From assembly GCF_023264855.1 (NCBI RefSeq), contig NZ_JAHFUW010000004.1, positions 62,001 through 126,000 of the forward strand: DNA of 64,000 nucleotides, given 5' to 3'. The stretch is from Herbiconiux sp. Its GTDB lineage: Bacteria > Actinomycetota > Actinomycetes > Actinomycetales > Microbacteriaceae. Shown one piece after another: positions 34,336 through 45,119 of this stretch. The notes beneath the pieces were generated by a model that saw nothing but the letters and a program-made list of their open reading frames with translations, did no database searches and was not told the DNA's origin. How positions within the stretch are numbered: the stretch's first letter is position 1; every line of letters begins with the position of its first letter. The translations under genes and the position numbers were made by a program.

Positions 34336-35301
34336 TCAGAGCTGCGCGGGCAGCCAGGCGGCCTGCCGCAGCCACTGGTGCATCTGCCCGCCCTCGTGGC
34401 CGTTGAACGGGTAGACCTCGATCTCGTGCGCTCCGGCGTAGTGGTTGAAGGCCGCGAACACCGTCGAGGGCAGCACGATGCCGTCCATCAGCGCCACGGA
34501 GAACAGCGCGGGCGCCGTCGCCCGGCGGGCGAAGTTCACCCCGTCGAAGTACGACAGCGTCGAGAACACCTGCTGCTCGACGTCGCGGTGCACCGCGAGG
34601 TAGCGCACCAGCTCGGTGAAGGGCGGTTCGGGGGTGGCCTCGACGGCACGGCGGAAATGGCACAGGAACGGGACATCCGGCATCACGGCACGCAACCCCG
34701 GCACGAGGCCGGCCACCGCGAGCGAGATGCCGCCGCCCTGACTGCCGCCGGTCACCGCGAGGCGGGACTCGTCGACGAAGTCGAAGCCGCTCACCGCATC
34801 GACCAGCCGCACCGCGTCGGTGTACAGGCGCCGGTAGTAGTACGTCTCGGGGCTGTCGATCCCCTTCGTCATGAAGCCCTCGACCGCGGGACCGGATCCG
34901 TGAGGGTCGGGGGTGTCGCCGCCGGTGCCCCACCCGCTGCCCTGGCCCCGGGTGTCCATGAACACGTGCACGTAACCCGCAGCGGCCCAGAGCAGCTTCT
35001 CGCCGGCCAGGCCGCGCCCGCCGTTGTAGCCGTTGTACTCGATCACGGTGGGCAAGGGACCGGATGCCGCGGCCGGGCGCACCACCCAGGCGCGCACGGG
35101 CTCGCCGCCGAAGCCCGGGAAGGTGAGGTCGTCGATCTGCAGCTGCGTGATCGGCGTCTCGGCGGGCGAGAGCACGGGCTCCCCGCCCACGGCGCGGGAC
35201 TCGGCCAGGGTTCCCGACCAGAAGTCGTCGAAGTCCCGCGGCTCCGTCACCTCCGGGCGGTAGTCGCGCAACAGTTCCAGGGGCAGATCGGTGTAGGGCA
35301 C
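34336..35301 (-). CDS. Acetyl(xylan) esterase, carbohydrate esterase family 7
   Basis: 321 aa, CE7 alpha/beta hydrolase. The Ser-Asp-His triad is S187 (GGSQGGG), D273 (ALMDGIVLP) and H302 (NGHEGG), each one residue from the numbering of the Thermotoga maritima enzyme (S188, D274, H303). The RGQGxG motif is present (DTRGQGSGWG). CE7 enzymes remove O-acetyl groups from short sugars and cephalosporins; there is no signal peptide, so the substrate is imported. The GTG at 35299-35301 follows GAAGGATGCCCC. It is the only minus-strand gene of the locus, divergent from the importer genes and sharing their control region. Confidence 0.9.
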   Translation of the reverse strand: MPYTDLPLELLRDYRPEVTEPRDFDDFWSGTLAESRAVGGEPVLSPAETPITQLQIDDLTFPGFGGEPVRAWVVRPAAASGPLPTVIEYNGYNGGRGLAGEKLLWAAAGYVHVFMDTRGQGSGWGTGGDTPDPHGSGPAVEGFMTKGIDSPETYYYRRLYTDAVRLVDAVSGFDFVDESRLAVTGGSQGGGISLAVAGLVPGLRAVMPDVPFLCHFRRAVEATPEPPFTELVRYLAVHRDVEQQVFSTLSYFDGVNFARRATAPALFSVALMDGIVLPSTVFAAFNHYAGAHEIEVYPFNGHEGGQMHQWLRQAAWLPAQL

Positions 35302-35355
35302 GGGGCATCCTTCGGGGGAGAGCGGCGGTGGTCGAATCCAGTTGTAGCATCGGGC

Positions 35356-35385
35356 TTGACATTTTGTTCCACCAAGGCACAAAAT
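35356..35385 (+). promoter_or_regulatory. Importer-operon promoter overlapped by a ROK-type operator
   Basis: -35 TTGACA (35356-35361) and a candidate -10 CAAAAT (35380-35385) with an 18-bp spacer. A palindrome covers the spacer: ATTTTGTTCC (35361-35370), 5-bp centre, GGCACAAAAT (35376-35385), matching at 9 of 10 arm positions. The site also lies in the upstream region of the divergent esterase gene. Confidence 0.65.
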
Positions 35386-35435
35386 AATCGGGCACCACCT
35401 GCACTCTGGACAATGTCGTCTGAAAGGACAAATCG

Positions 35436-36758
35436 ATGAAAGCAACGAGGCTCACATCTCGCACCGCGCGCCGTGTCGCGGCGGGCGCCCTCGCCGGAGC
35501 CACCGCGATCGCCCTGCTGGCGGGGTGCTCGGCGTCATCCGGCGGCGCGACCGACTCCACCGCCGCCGGCGCCACCACCACGGTCGACTTCTGGGGCTGG
35601 GTTCCGGGTCTGGAAGACCTCGTGGCGCAGTACAACGAGGCCAACCCCGGCGTCGAGGTGAGCTTCCACCGGATGACCGGCGACGATGGCCAGAAGGTCG
35701 AAGCGGCCGTGGACGCGGGCGCCGGCCCCGACCTCGTGCAGCTCTCGACCCACGACCTGCCCGACTACGTCATCTCCGACCGCGTGCAGCCGATCACCGA
35801 GTACGTGGGCGACATCCAGGACAACAACACCGAGAGCGCTTGGACCTCCGTGACCTTCGGCGACGACGTGTACGGCGTCCCGCAGGGCATCGGGCCGGCC
35901 GGCATGATGTACCGCACCGACCTCTTCGACAAATTCGGGATCGCGGTCCCGGCCACCTGGGACGAGTACCTCGCCGCCGCTCGCGCCATCCACGCCGCCG
36001 ACCCGAACGCCTACATCGCCAACCTCTCGCCGAGCGAGATCGGCCAGTGGATGCAGGAGGTGCAGCAGGCCGAGGGCAGCTGGTACGGCGTCGACGGCGA
36101 TTCCTGGACCGTCGGGGTGAACGACGACGCGTCGAAGCTGGTCGCCGCACGCTGGCAGACCCTGCTCGACGAGGGCCTGGTGACGACCGAGCAGATGTGG
36201 ACCCCGGAGTACTGGGCGCTGGTGAACTCGGGCAAGGTCGCCACCATCTCCTACGCGGCCTGGTTCCCGAGCCTGCTGGCCGAGAACGCGGCCGACACGA
36301 GCGGGCTCTGGCGCATCGCTCCGCTGCCGACCAACGCCGGTTCGACCAACTCGGGCGACTCCGGCGGCGCCGCGGTGGTGGTGCTGAAGGGCGCGGCCGA
36401 TCCGGCGGCCGCTGCGAAGTTCGCGGCCTGGCTGAACGACTCCGATGAGACGCAGGATGCCCTCATCACCGTCGGCGGACTGTTCCCCTCCACGAAGAAC
36501 GGTCTCGCCTCCGAGGCTCTGATGCAGCCGCAGCCCTTCTACGGCGACCAGGTGATCAACGAGGTCTTCGCTGACGCCGCAGAAAACACGCCCTCCACCT
36601 GGGTCGAGGGCCCGAACTACGGCACCGCGCAGACGGCGGTGACGGACGAGTTCGCCAAGGTCGTCACCGGCGAGCAGACCTTCGAGCAGGCCCTGGACAA
36701 GGCGCAGGCGGCCACGATCGCCGACCTGAAGAGCCGCGGCCTGAGCGTGGCCGAGTAG
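35436..36758 (+). CDS. ABC transporter sugar-binding lipoprotein
   Basis: 440 aa. Signal peptide with lipobox LLAGC (Cys31), then an extracellular solute-binding family 1 domain of the MalE type: TVDFWGWVPG near the N-terminus, YNEANPGVEVSF, YGVPQGIGPAGMMYRTDLFDKFG, and a C-terminal Trp/Tyr-rich binding region. It captures the oligosaccharide outside the cell and hands it to the two permeases that follow after 3 and then -11 bp. AAAGGACAAATCG precedes the ATG. It is first in the operon with GH95, GH31 and GH1, so the cargo is probably the substrate of those enzymes. Confidence 0.93.
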   Translation: MKATRLTSRTARRVAAGALAGATAIALLAGCSASSGGATDSTAAGATTTVDFWGWVPGLEDLVAQYNEANPGVEVSFHRMTGDDGQKVEAAVDAGAGPDLVQLSTHDLPDYVISDRVQPITEYVGDIQDNNTESAWTSVTFGDDVYGVPQGIGPAGMMYRTDLFDKFGIAVPATWDEYLAAARAIHAADPNAYIANLSPSEIGQWMQEVQQAEGSWYGVDGDSWTVGVNDDASKLVAARWQTLLDEGLVTTEQMWTPEYWALVNSGKVATISYAAWFPSLLAENAADTSGLWRIAPLPTNAGSTNSGDSGGAAVVVLKGAADPAAAAKFAAWLNDSDETQDALITVGGLFPSTKNGLASEALMQPQPFYGDQVINEVFADAAENTPSTWVEGPNYGTAQTAVTDEFAKVVTGEQTFEQALDKAQAATIADLKSRGLSVAE

Positions 36759-36761
36759 CCG

Positions 36762-37706
36762 ATGGCCCTCGCAGCAGCACCGACGGCCACCCGGCGGCGG
36801 AAGTTCTCCGCCGCCGGGCGGCCCTGGATCCCGTACCTGTTCGTCGCGCCCTTCGTGGTGCTGTTCCTGGTGTTCCTGGCCGCCCCCATCGGGGTGGCGA
36901 TCGGCAACAGCCTGCTCTCGCAGCAGTCATCGGGCCTGGGCTTCGGCGGCCGGGAACTCACCTTCGTCGGCATCGACAACTACATCCGGGCGTTCCAGGA
37001 CTCCGACTTCGTGGTGAGCTTCGGGCGGGTGCTGCTCTACGGCGTGGTGCAGGTGCCGGTGATGATGATCATCGCCGGTCTGCTGGCGCTGCTGTTCGAC
37101 TCGGCACTGGTCAAGGCCAAGAAGTTCTTCCAGTTCGCGGTCTTCCTTCCCTACGCGGTGCCCGGCGTCATCGCGGCGCTGCTGTGGGGGTTCCTCTACC
37201 AGCCGAGCGTGAGCCCGATCATCCAGGCCTTCACCTCGCTCGGCATCGACGTGAACCTGCTCGCGCCCGGCACGGTGCTCTGGTCGATCGCGAACATCGC
37301 GGTGTGGTCGAACACCGGCATCAACATGATCATCCTGTTCGCCGCGCTACAGACGGTGCCGCGCGAGATGTACGAGGCCGCCCGGCTGGACGGGGCCGGC
37401 GAGGCCCGGATCGCCTGGAGCATCAAGATCCCGATGATCGCCCCGGCCATCCTGCTCACCACGCTCTCCTCGGTGATCGGCACCCTGCAGCTGTTCAACG
37501 AGCCGCAGGTGCTGAAGACCATCACCTCGAACATCTCCAGCGACTTCACGCCGAACATGGCGATCTACGCCGCATCCACCCTCGGCAAAGACTCGCAGTA
37601 CTCCTCGGCCATGGCCGTCATCCTCGGCGTGGTGACGCTGATCATCTCGGTGGTCATCCTGCGCATCACCAACCGCAGGTCGATGGGAGCCACCGATGGC
37701 ATCTGA
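36762..37706 (+). CDS. ABC sugar transporter permease, MalF type
   Basis: 314 aa, six predicted transmembrane segments: WIPYLFVAPFVVLFLVFLAA at the N-terminus, and others through about residue 305. The EAA loop, contact point for the ATPase, is [15 protein letters not shown]. It forms the membrane channel with the next permease. It starts 3 nt after the binding-protein gene. No ATPase gene is in the locus, as in other actinobacterial sugar importers that share one MsiK-type ATPase encoded elsewhere. Confidence 0.93.
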   Translation: MALAAAPTATRRRKFSAAGRPWIPYLFVAPFVVLFLVFLAAPIGVAIGNSLLSQQSSGLGFGGRELTFVGIDNYIRAFQDSDFVVSFGRVLLYGVVQVPVMMIIAGLLALLFDSALVKAKKFFQFAVFLPYAVPGVIAALLWGFLYQPSVSPIIQAFTSLGIDVNLLAPGTVLWSIANIAVWSNTGINMIILFAALQTVPREMYEAARLDGAGEARIAWSIKIPMIAPAILLTTLSSVIGTLQLFNEPQVLKTITSNISSDFTPNMAIYAASTLGKDSQYSSAMAVILGVVTLIISVVILRITNRRSMGATDGI

Positions 37707-38661
37707 CACCCTGACGCGCATCGCGCCACTGGCCGGCGCCGCTCCGGGCGGATCCGGGACCGGCGAAGACGAACCGCGGCCTCGCCGCCGGGGCGGAGAC
37801 GTGAACCGGATCGCCGGCGACCGGGTGAGCCGGGGCTGGATGATCGCGGTCACGGTCGCCATGATCGTCGCCACGGCCTACTTCCTGATCCCGGTGCTCT
37901 GGCTCGTGGTCGCCTCGACCAAGTCCACCGGCGACCTCTTCTCGACGCCCGGCTTCGCCTTCGCCGACTTCCACCTCTGGGACAACCTGGTGGCGCTCAG
38001 CACCTACGACGGCGGCATCTTCTGGCGCTGGGGCCTGAACTCGGTGATCTACTCGGTGTTCGGTTCGGTGCTCACCACGCTCGTGAGCGCCGTCACCGGG
38101 TACGCGTTGGCGGTCTACCGCTTCCGGGGCCGCAAGGTGCTGATCGCGATCGTGCTCGGCAGCATGCTCATCCCCGGCACCGTGATCGCCCAGCCCACCT
38201 ACGTGCTGCTGGTGGGCCTCGGCCTCAACAACACCTATGCCGGCCTGCTGCTGCCGGCCTTGGTCTACCCCTTCGGCGTGCTGCTGTGCTACATCTACGC
38301 GCAGTCGTCGGTGCCCACGGAACTGATCGAGGCCGCGCGCCTGGACGGGGCGGGGGAGGTGCGCATCTTCGTCTCGATGGGCCTGCGCCTGATGGGCACG
38401 GGCCTGGTGACGGTGCTGCTGTTCGCCTTCCTCGGCAGCTGGAACAGCTACCTGCTGCCCCTGCTGGTGCTCACCGACCAGGAGCTGATGCCCCTGACGG
38501 TCGGGCTCACCGGCTGGAGCCAGTCCTCGATCACCATCCCCGGGCTGCAGATCCTCACCGTGGTCGGATCCCTGGTGTCGATCATCCCGATCGCCGTCGT
38601 GTTCCTCTCGCTGCAGCGGTTCTGGAAGTCGGGCGTCACCGCCGGCGGCGTGCGTTTCTGA
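37696..38661 (+). CDS. ABC sugar transporter permease, MalG type
   Basis: 321 aa with an N-terminal Gly/Pro/Arg-rich cytoplasmic stretch of about 45 residues, then six transmembrane segments. The EAA loop is [14 protein letters not shown]. The start overlaps the preceding permease by 11 nt, so translation is likely coupled. It is the partner of the MalF-type subunit in importing the oligosaccharide; GH95 starts 1 nt after its stop. Confidence 0.93.
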   Translation: MASDTLTRIAPLAGAAPGGSGTGEDEPRPRRRGGDVNRIAGDRVSRGWMIAVTVAMIVATAYFLIPVLWLVVASTKSTGDLFSTPGFAFADFHLWDNLVALSTYDGGIFWRWGLNSVIYSVFGSVLTTLVSAVTGYALAVYRFRGRKVLIAIVLGSMLIPGTVIAQPTYVLLVGLGLNNTYAGLLLPALVYPFGVLLCYIYAQSSVPTELIEAARLDGAGEVRIFVSMGLRLMGTGLVTVLLFAFLGSWNSYLLPLLVLTDQELMPLTVGLTGWSQSSITIPGLQILTVVGSLVSIIPIAVVFLSLQRFWKSGVTAGGVRF

Positions 38662-38662
38662 G

Positions 38663-41272
38663 ATGACGCATCCCCTGTCCACCCTCGTCTTCTCGCGGCC
38701 CGCGACCGAGTGGCTCGAAGCGCTGCCGCTCGGCAACGGCCGGCTCGGCGCGATGTGCTGGGGCGGCACCCGTGCGGTGCGCTTCGACCTCAACGACGGT
38801 TCGCTCTGGTCGGGCCACCCCGGCAGTGAGGCGGGCCAGCCGCACCCTTCGGCCTCGGAGGCCGCGGCCGAGCTCGCTCTCGCGCGTCGCCTGCTGGCCT
38901 CGGGCGCACCGGTGGCGGCGGGCGACGCCCTCGCCCGGATGCAGTCCGACTACTCCCAGGCGTACCTCCCGCTCGCGACGGTGACGCTGATCGTCACGGA
39001 TGCGGACGCGGATGCGGACGCCAGCGCCGCGCCGAGCCCCGCACCCGTGGGGCCGGACGATCCGAGCGAGTACCGGCGCACGCTCGATCTCACCTCGGGT
39101 CTGCACACCGTCCGGCATCGGCGGACGACGGCCCCCGGCCCCCTCGTCGCCGGTGAGGTCGTGCATCGTACGGCGATCTCGGCGCCCGACGGTGTGCTCG
39201 TGCACGTCATCGACGGCTTACCGGCCGGCACGGAGCTCGACCTCCTGCTCGAGTCCCCGCTGCGGGTGATCGACGATTCGACCCGTGAGACCGACGGCCC
39301 CGACGGCACGGTCTTCGACCGGCGGATGCTGCTGCGGGCGCCGAGCGACGTGCCGCCGGCACACGAGCCCTCCTTCCCGGCTGCGACGTGGCCGGATGAC
39401 GCCGGCCGCTCGATCGACGCCGCGCTCCTGGTGCGGGTGCTGCGGCACACGGCGTCGAGCCGCGTGCTCGTGCTGGTCGCGAGCGAGACGACGTACGCGG
39501 GGATCGGCCGGGGTCTCGACGGCTCGGTTCAGGATGCCGCGGAGCGAGCATCCGCCCGGCTCGACGCCGCGCAGGCACGCGGCGCCGACGAGCTGCTCGC
39601 CCGCGCCCAGGCCGACCATTCCCGCCTGTTGAACCGCGTCGGCCTGCACCTGCACCCGCCGGCGGCGGATGCGGATCAGTCCCGCGGGCTGAGCCGCGTC
39701 GGCCCTGACCTGCACCCGCCGGCGGTGCCCACGGGCGATCCGCTCGGAACCGGTCGGGATGCCCCTCTCGACACCGCCCAGCGGCTTGAGCGGGCCTACG
39801 CCTATCCGGCCGGGCCGCTCGCCCACGACCCCGGCCTCGCCGCCCTGCTGTTCGACTACGGGCGGTACCTGCTCGTGGCCGCGTCGCGGCCCGGCGGGCT
39901 CCCGGCCACCCTGCAGGGGCTCTGGAACGATTCGATGCAGCCGCCGTGGAGCTCGGGCTACACGCTCAACATCAATCTGCAGATGAACTATTGGCCCGCC
40001 GGTCCGGCGGATCTCGAGGAGACCGCCGAGCCCCTGCTCCGCTTCGTGGAGGCGCTCGCCGCGAGCGGTGCCGAGACGGCCGCGCGGCTGTACGGCGCGC
40101 GCGGATGGGTGGCGCACCACAACTCCGACGCCTGGGCGTACACCGCGCCGGTCGGCGCACGGCACGGCGATCCCTCCTGGGCGTTCTGGCCGATGGCCGG
40201 GGCCTGGCTGGTGACGCTGCTGGCGGAGCTGGACCGCTTCGGGGGCGTCGACGAGCGGGTGCTGCGCGACCGGATCTGGCCGCTCCTGCGCGGAGCCGCG
40301 GAGTTCGGGCTCGACTGGCTGATCGAGCTGCCCGGCGGCGGATGGGGGACGGCTCCCTCGACCTCGCCGGAGAACCTGTTCCGCGACACCGACGGCATGC
40401 CCACGGGCGTGGACGTGTCGTCGGCCCTCGACCTCCAGCTGCTGCGCGAGATGTTCGAGACCACGGTGGCGGTGGCCGAGCGCCTCGGCGTCGACGATCG
40501 CGAGCTCGTGCCCCGGGTGCGCGCCCGCCTGGCGGCGCTGCCCGGGTCGCCCGCCGTCACCTCCGACGGGTCGATCCTCGAGTGGAGCGCCGAGCTCCCC
40601 GCGGTCGATCCTCACCACCGCCACGTCTCGCCGCTGTACTTCGTGTTCCCGGGCGCGACGCCGCTCACGCCCGAGCTGCGGGAGGCGGCATCCGTCTTCC
40701 TCGCCCGGCGCGGCGACGACTCGAGCGGGTGGTCGCTGGCCTGGAAGCTGGCGCTGCAGGCGCGGCTCGGCCGGCCGGACAAATTGTCCGACCTGCTCCG
40801 GCTGGTCTTCCGCGATGCCGCCGCCGCCCGCACCGCGGCGGCCGGGAAACCAGCGGGCCAGTGGGTGGGTGGTCTCTACCCGAACCTCTTCGCCGCGCAT
40901 CCGCCGTTCCAGATCGACGGCAACCTCGGCTTCGTGGCCGCGGTCTGCGAGATGCTGCTGCAGAGCCACGACGGCGGCCTCCACCTGCTGCCCGCCCTGC
41001 CCGCCGAGTTCGCCGACGGCGAGGTGCGGGGGCTCGTGGCCCGGCCGGGGGTGATCGTCGGTCTCGCCTGGAGCGGCGGACAGCTCACCGAGGCCGTCTT
41101 CCGCGCTCGCGGCGATCGCGCCCGGCGAGCCCACCGCATCCGCTACCGGGGCGTCGAGCGCCTCATCCGCCTCGAGGCGCAGCAGACGGTGCGCCTCACG
41201 GCGGCCGACTTCGATCGCGAACCCGGGCCATCCGCCCCCCTCATCGACCTCAGAGAAAGCAGCACCCCCTAG
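38663..41272 (+). CDS. Alpha-L-fucosidase, GH95
   Basis: 869 aa, full GH95 architecture: N-terminal beta domain (about 1-270), linker, (alpha/alpha)6 barrel and C-terminal beta domain. All catalytic positions of the Bifidobacterium AfcA enzyme are present: N436 and N438 in [11 protein letters not shown] (N421/N423), E570 in TSPENLF (E566) and D752 in FQIDGNLG (D766). GH95 inverts alpha-1,2-linked fucose, the linkage found on galactose in xyloglucan. No signal peptide is present. Two odd stretches: an acidic DADADADAS run near residue 113 and an in-frame 60-nt duplication (39614-39733) in the linker. The gene is zero bases from the GH31 gene. Some GH95 enzymes are alpha-galactosidases, so fucose is likely but not certain. 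Confidence 0.9.
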   Translation: MTHPLSTLVFSRPATEWLEALPLGNGRLGAMCWGGTRAVRFDLNDGSLWSGHPGSEAGQPHPSASEAAAELALARRLLASGAPVAAGDALARMQSDYSQAYLPLATVTLIVTDADADADASAAPSPAPVGPDDPSEYRRTLDLTSGLHTVRHRRTTAPGPLVAGEVVHRTAISAPDGVLVHVIDGLPAGTELDLLLESPLRVIDDSTRETDGPDGTVFDRRMLLRAPSDVPPAHEPSFPAATWPDDAGRSIDAALLVRVLRHTASSRVLVLVASETTYAGIGRGLDGSVQDAAERASARLDAAQARGADELLARAQADHSRLLNRVGLHLHPPAADADQSRGLSRVGPDLHPPAVPTGDPLGTGRDAPLDTAQRLERAYAYPAGPLAHDPGLAALLFDYGRYLLVAASRPGGLPATLQGLWNDSMQPPWSSGYTLNINLQMNYWPAGPADLEETAEPLLRFVEALAASGAETAARLYGARGWVAHHNSDAWAYTAPVGARHGDPSWAFWPMAGAWLVTLLAELDRFGGVDERVLRDRIWPLLRGAAEFGLDWLIELPGGGWGTAPSTSPENLFRDTDGMPTGVDVSSALDLQLLREMFETTVAVAERLGVDDRELVPRVRARLAALPGSPAVTSDGSILEWSAELPAVDPHHRHVSPLYFVFPGATPLTPELREAASVFLARRGDDSSGWSLAWKLALQARLGRPDKLSDLLRLVFRDAAAARTAAAGKPAGQWVGGLYPNLFAAHPPFQIDGNLGFVAAVCEMLLQSHDGGLHLLPALPAEFADGEVRGLVARPGVIVGLAWSGGQLTEAVFRARGDRARRAHRIRYRGVERLIRLEAQQTVRLTAADFDREPGPSAPLIDLRESSTP
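39614..39733 (+). repeat. In-frame 60-bp tandem duplication inside GH95
   Basis: Two units of 60 nt, offset exactly one row, share ACCTGCACCCGCCGGCGG and ccgcgtcggcc. They encode [15 protein letters not shown] and [15 protein letters not shown], about residues 326-355. Confidence 0.75.
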
Positions 41273-43636
41273 ATGAAATTCACCGACGGCTTCTGGATGC
41301 TGCGACCCGGCGTCACGAAGCTCTTCGCCCAAGAGGCCTACGACCTCGACGAGGTCGACGGCGCACTGCGCGTCACGGCCCCGACGAAGGTGATCGAGGC
41401 GCGCGGCGACACGCTCAACCGCGCCGTGCTCACGGTGACCCTCAGCTCGCCGCTGGAGGGTGTGATCGGCGTGCGGATCGAGCACTTCACGGGCGGGCAC
41501 GACGGCTTCGGCTTTCCGCTGCCGGGGGCTGCGCCCGGTCACGGCGAGGTGCGCATCGACGATGCCGAGGGCGTGCTGGCCAGCGGGGAGCTGAGCGCCG
41601 TCGTCACCCGCGGCGCGCCCTGGAACCTCGAGTTCCGCGCCCGGACGACCGTCGGCGGCACGACCCGCACGCGCACGCTCACCCGCAGCTCGGCCAAGTC
41701 CGTCGCCACTGTCGACGTGGCCCCCGACGCGAACGTCGACGGCGCCCCGATCGGCTCCAACGGCAGCGCGGGCGCCCTGCATCCGCACTACATCCACGAG
41801 CAGCTGTCGCTCGGGGTGGGTGAACTCGTCTACGGCCTCGGCGAGCGCTTCGGCCCGGTGGTGAAGAACGGCCAGAGCGTCGAGACCTGGAACGCCGACG
41901 GGGGCACCTCGAGCGACCAGTCGTACAAGAGCGTTCCGTTCTATCTCAGCAACCGCGGGTACGGCGTGTTCGTGAACCACCCGGGGCACGTCTCGTTCGA
42001 GATCGGCTCGGAGGCCGTGGAGCGGGCGCAGTTCTCGGTGCCGGGGGAGCGGCTGGAGTACTACGTGATCGCGGGCGACCCCAAGCAGGTGCTCGACCGG
42101 TACACCCGGCTCACCGGGCGCCCGGCCGTGGTGCCGGCCTGGTCGTACGGGCTGTGGCTCTCGACGAGCTTCACCACGAGCTACGACGAGGAGACCGTCT
42201 CGGGCTTCGTCGACGAGATGGCGCGCCGCGACATCCCGCTCGCCGTGTTCCACTTCGACTGCTTCTGGATGCGCGAGTTCAACTGGTGCGACTTCGAGTG
42301 GGATCCGCGGGTGTTCCCCGACCCCGACGGGATGCTCGAGCGCCTGCACGCCAAAGACCTGCGGGTCTGCGTGTGGATCAATCCCTACATCGGCCAGCGC
42401 TCGAAGCTGTTCGACGAGGCCAGGGCCCTGGGCTTCCTGGTGAAGCGGGCGAACGGCGACGTCTGGCAGTGGGATCTCTGGCAGGCCGGGATGGGCCTGG
42501 TCGACTTCACGAATCCGGATGCCACCGAGTGGTACAAGGACAAGCTGCGCGCGCTGGTCGATCAGGGGGTCGACGCCTTCAAGACCGATTTCGGCGAGCG
42601 CATCCCCACCGACGTGGTGTGGTTCGACGGCTCCGACCCCGAGCGGATGCACAACTACTACACGCAGCTCTACAACGAGGCCGTGTTCGAGGTGCTGCAG
42701 GAGAAGCGCGGGGTCGGCGAGGCGATCCTGTTCGCCCGTTCGGGCACGGCGGGAGGTCAGCAGCTGCCCGTGCACTGGGGCGGCGACTCCACCTCGACGT
42801 TCGAGTCGATGGCCGAGACCCTGCGCGGCGGCCTCTCGCTGGCCTACAGCGGCTTCGCCTACTGGAGTCACGACATCGGCGGCTTCGAGGGAACCCCCGA
42901 CTCGGCGGTGTTCAAGCGCTGGACGGCGTTCGGTCTGCTCTCCAGCCACAGCCGCTTCCACGGCAGCCAGTCGTACCGGGTGCCGTGGGCGTTCGACGAG
43001 GAAGCCGTCGAGGTCACGCGCGTGTTCGCGAAACTGAAGAACCGCCTGATGCCCTACCTCTTTGCGGCGGGGATCGAGGCGAGTGAGCGCGGAACGCCTC
43101 TGATGCGCCCGATGCCGCTGGAGTTCCCCGACGATCCGGCGGTGGCGTACCTCGACCGGCAGTACCTGCTTGGGGCCGACATCCTGGTCGCTCCGGTGTT
43201 CAGCGCCGACGGCGACGTGCAGTTCTACCTGCCCGACGGCACCTGGACCGATCAGCGCACCGGTGAGCCCGTGCGCGGCGGCGCCTGGCGCACCGAGACC
43301 CACGGCTTCCTCTCGCTGCCGCTCTACGTGCGCGAAGGCGCCGTGATCGCCCTGGGCGGTCGCGACGACCGGCCGGACTACGACTACCTCGATCAGCTCG
43401 TGCTGACCCTGTATCCGGGCTCGTTCCAGGGCGTTCGGGAGGTCACGGTGACGAATCCGGATGGCGGCTCGATCGTGTTCGAGGTGGAGTTCGGTGAGCG
43501 GCGCGCGTGCGTGCGTGCCCGCTCGGCCGGGGAATCCGACCTGCCCGCCTGGTCGGCCAGGATCGCGCATCCCGAGGGCGGCGGCTACGGTGATCCCGTG
43601 CCCGCCCGCGGCGCGGAACTGGAGGTCGCCTGGTGA
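41273..43636 (+). CDS. yicI: Alpha-xylosidase, GH31 (YicI type)
   Basis: 787 aa, the length of YicI. It has an N-terminal beta sandwich (about 1-250), TIM barrel (about 255-620) and two C-terminal beta domains. The nucleophile is D439 in [12 protein letters not shown] and the acid/base is D505 in [10 protein letters not shown]; their spacing of 66 matches YicI (D416/D482). [17 protein letters not shown] is the YicI-type loop favouring xylose over glucose. It releases terminal alpha-1,6-linked xylose from xyloglucan oligosaccharides such as isoprimeverose. No signal peptide. It starts directly at the stop of GH95 and overlaps GH1 by 4 nt. Confidence 0.94.
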   Translation: MKFTDGFWMLRPGVTKLFAQEAYDLDEVDGALRVTAPTKVIEARGDTLNRAVLTVTLSSPLEGVIGVRIEHFTGGHDGFGFPLPGAAPGHGEVRIDDAEGVLASGELSAVVTRGAPWNLEFRARTTVGGTTRTRTLTRSSAKSVATVDVAPDANVDGAPIGSNGSAGALHPHYIHEQLSLGVGELVYGLGERFGPVVKNGQSVETWNADGGTSSDQSYKSVPFYLSNRGYGVFVNHPGHVSFEIGSEAVERAQFSVPGERLEYYVIAGDPKQVLDRYTRLTGRPAVVPAWSYGLWLSTSFTTSYDEETVSGFVDEMARRDIPLAVFHFDCFWMREFNWCDFEWDPRVFPDPDGMLERLHAKDLRVCVWINPYIGQRSKLFDEARALGFLVKRANGDVWQWDLWQAGMGLVDFTNPDATEWYKDKLRALVDQGVDAFKTDFGERIPTDVVWFDGSDPERMHNYYTQLYNEAVFEVLQEKRGVGEAILFARSGTAGGQQLPVHWGGDSTSTFESMAETLRGGLSLAYSGFAYWSHDIGGFEGTPDSAVFKRWTAFGLLSSHSRFHGSQSYRVPWAFDEEAVEVTRVFAKLKNRLMPYLFAAGIEASERGTPLMRPMPLEFPDDPAVAYLDRQYLLGADILVAPVFSADGDVQFYLPDGTWTDQRTGEPVRGGAWRTETHGFLSLPLYVREGAVIALGGRDDRPDYDYLDQLVLTLYPGSFQGVREVTVTNPDGGSIVFEVEFGERRACVRARSAGESDLPAWSARIAHPEGGGYGDPVPARGAELEVAW

Positions 43637-45063
43637 ACCCTGACGTGCTGCGGAACGACTATCGCGACACCGGTCTCATGTTCGGTCCCGATTTCGTGTT
43701 CGGATCGGCGACGGCCTCGTACCAGATCGAGGGCGCCGTTGCGGCCGACGGCCGGCGGCCCTCCATCTGGGACACCTACAGTCACACGCCGGGCAAGGTC
43801 TGGAACGGCGACACCGGCGACGTGGCGTGCGATCACTACAACCGCCTCGACGAGGATCTCGACATCATGGCCTCGCTCGGGCTCGATTCCTACCGCTTCT
43901 CGGTGGCCTGGCCGCGGATCGTGCCCGAGGGCACCGGCGCCGTGAACCAGCCCGGGATCGACTTCTACTCCCGGCTCGTCGACGGCCTGCTGGAACGCGG
44001 GATCACACCGGTGGCCACGCTCTACCACTGGGATCTTCCCCAGACGCTGGAGGATGCCGGCGGCTGGCCCGCCCGCGCCACCGCGGAGGCCTTCGCCGAC
44101 TACGCCGCGGTGGTCGGCCGGGCCCTCGGCGACCGGGTCGCCACCTGGACCACCCTCAACGAGCCCTGGTGCTCGGCGTACCTCGGCTACGGGTCGGGGG
44201 CGCACGCGCCGGGCCGCACCGACGGCGCCGATGCGCTCGCCGCCGTGCATCACCTCAATCTCGCGCACGGCCTCGGAGTGCAGGCGCTCCGCTCGGTCGT
44301 GACGAACGAGCCCGACTACTCCGTCACGCTCAACTTCCACGTGCTGCGCGGGGAGGGCGAGACGGGCCCGGCGGCGATGCAGAAGATCGACGCGCTCGCG
44401 AACCGTGCGTTCACGCATCCGATTCTCAAGGGGGAGTACCCCGCCGACCTGATCGCGCAGACCGCCGAGGTCACCGACTGGGCGTTCGTGCGGCCGGGCG
44501 ACCTCGAGGCGATCAACCAGCCCCTCGACGTGCTCGGCGTGAACTACTACTCCACGGCCCGGGTGCGGCTCTGGGACGGCGTCAGCCCCCGGCAGAACAG
44601 CGACGGGCACAAAGACATGGGCGGGTCGCCCTGGCCGGGCGCCTCCGACGTGGAGTTCGTGCCTCAACCCGGGCCCTACACCGACATGGGCTGGAACATC
44701 GAGCCGGCCGGCCTCGACGAGCTGCTCGGGGCGCTGCACGAGGAGTTCCCCGGCCTGCCGCTGATGATCACCGAGAACGGCGCCGCCTTCGCCGACACGG
44801 TGACGGATGCCGGCGACATCCACGATCCCGACCGCATCGACTATCTGCACCGGCACCTCGCGGCCGTGCACCGGGCGATCGCGCGGGGCGTCGACGTGCG
44901 CGGCTACTTCGTCTGGTCGCTGTTCGACAACTTCGAGTGGGGCTACGGCTACTCCAAGCGGTTCGGCATCGTGCGCGTCGACTACGACACGCTCCAGCGC
45001 ACGCCGAAGGACAGTGCGGGCTGGTTCGCGGAGCTCGTCGCGTCCCACCGCCTGCACGCCTGA
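43633..45063 (+). CDS. Beta-glucosidase, GH1
   Basis: 476 aa. [15 protein letters not shown] is the GH1 N-terminal signature. The acid/base is E177 in TLNEPWC and the nucleophile is E381 in MITENGAAF. It cleaves beta-linked glucose from the non-reducing end of cello-oligosaccharides in the cytoplasm, here the glucan backbone freed by the alpha-xylosidase. The GTG start overlaps the GH31 stop (GTGA) and has GGAGGT 7-12 nt upstream; an ATG at 43678 would lose residues before the conserved FGPDFVFG. It is last in the importer operon, 94 bp before clpP1. Confidence 0.94.
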   Translation: MNPDVLRNDYRDTGLMFGPDFVFGSATASYQIEGAVAADGRRPSIWDTYSHTPGKVWNGDTGDVACDHYNRLDEDLDIMASLGLDSYRFSVAWPRIVPEGTGAVNQPGIDFYSRLVDGLLERGITPVATLYHWDLPQTLEDAGGWPARATAEAFADYAAVVGRALGDRVATWTTLNEPWCSAYLGYGSGAHAPGRTDGADALAAVHHLNLAHGLGVQALRSVVTNEPDYSVTLNFHVLRGEGETGPAAMQKIDALANRAFTHPILKGEYPADLIAQTAEVTDWAFVRPGDLEAINQPLDVLGVNYYSTARVRLWDGVSPRQNSDGHKDMGGSPWPGASDVEFVPQPGPYTDMGWNIEPAGLDELLGALHEEFPGLPLMITENGAAFADTVTDAGDIHDPDRIDYLHRHLAAVHRAIARGVDVRGYFVWSLFDNFEWGYGYSKRFGIVRVDYDTLQRTPKDSAGWFAELVASHRLHA

Positions 45064-45119
45064 TCGCCTTCCACTATCTGCCGACGGCGAACACGGGCCG
45101 CCAGAGCGGTGCGCTCCAG

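Noticed and set aside
39218-43570. A minus-strand open frame of about 1450 codons antisense to GH95 and GH31
   Set aside because: It is a by-product of high GC content: composition is Arg/Gly/Ala/His-rich without domains, and it runs against two clear glycosidase genes.
45093-45115. Possible ClgR operator upstream of clpP1 (CCGC-N4-GCGG at about 45099)
   Set aside because: ClgR sites have CGC and GCG arms with a 5-bp spacer and more flanking consensus; the spacing and centre do not fit.
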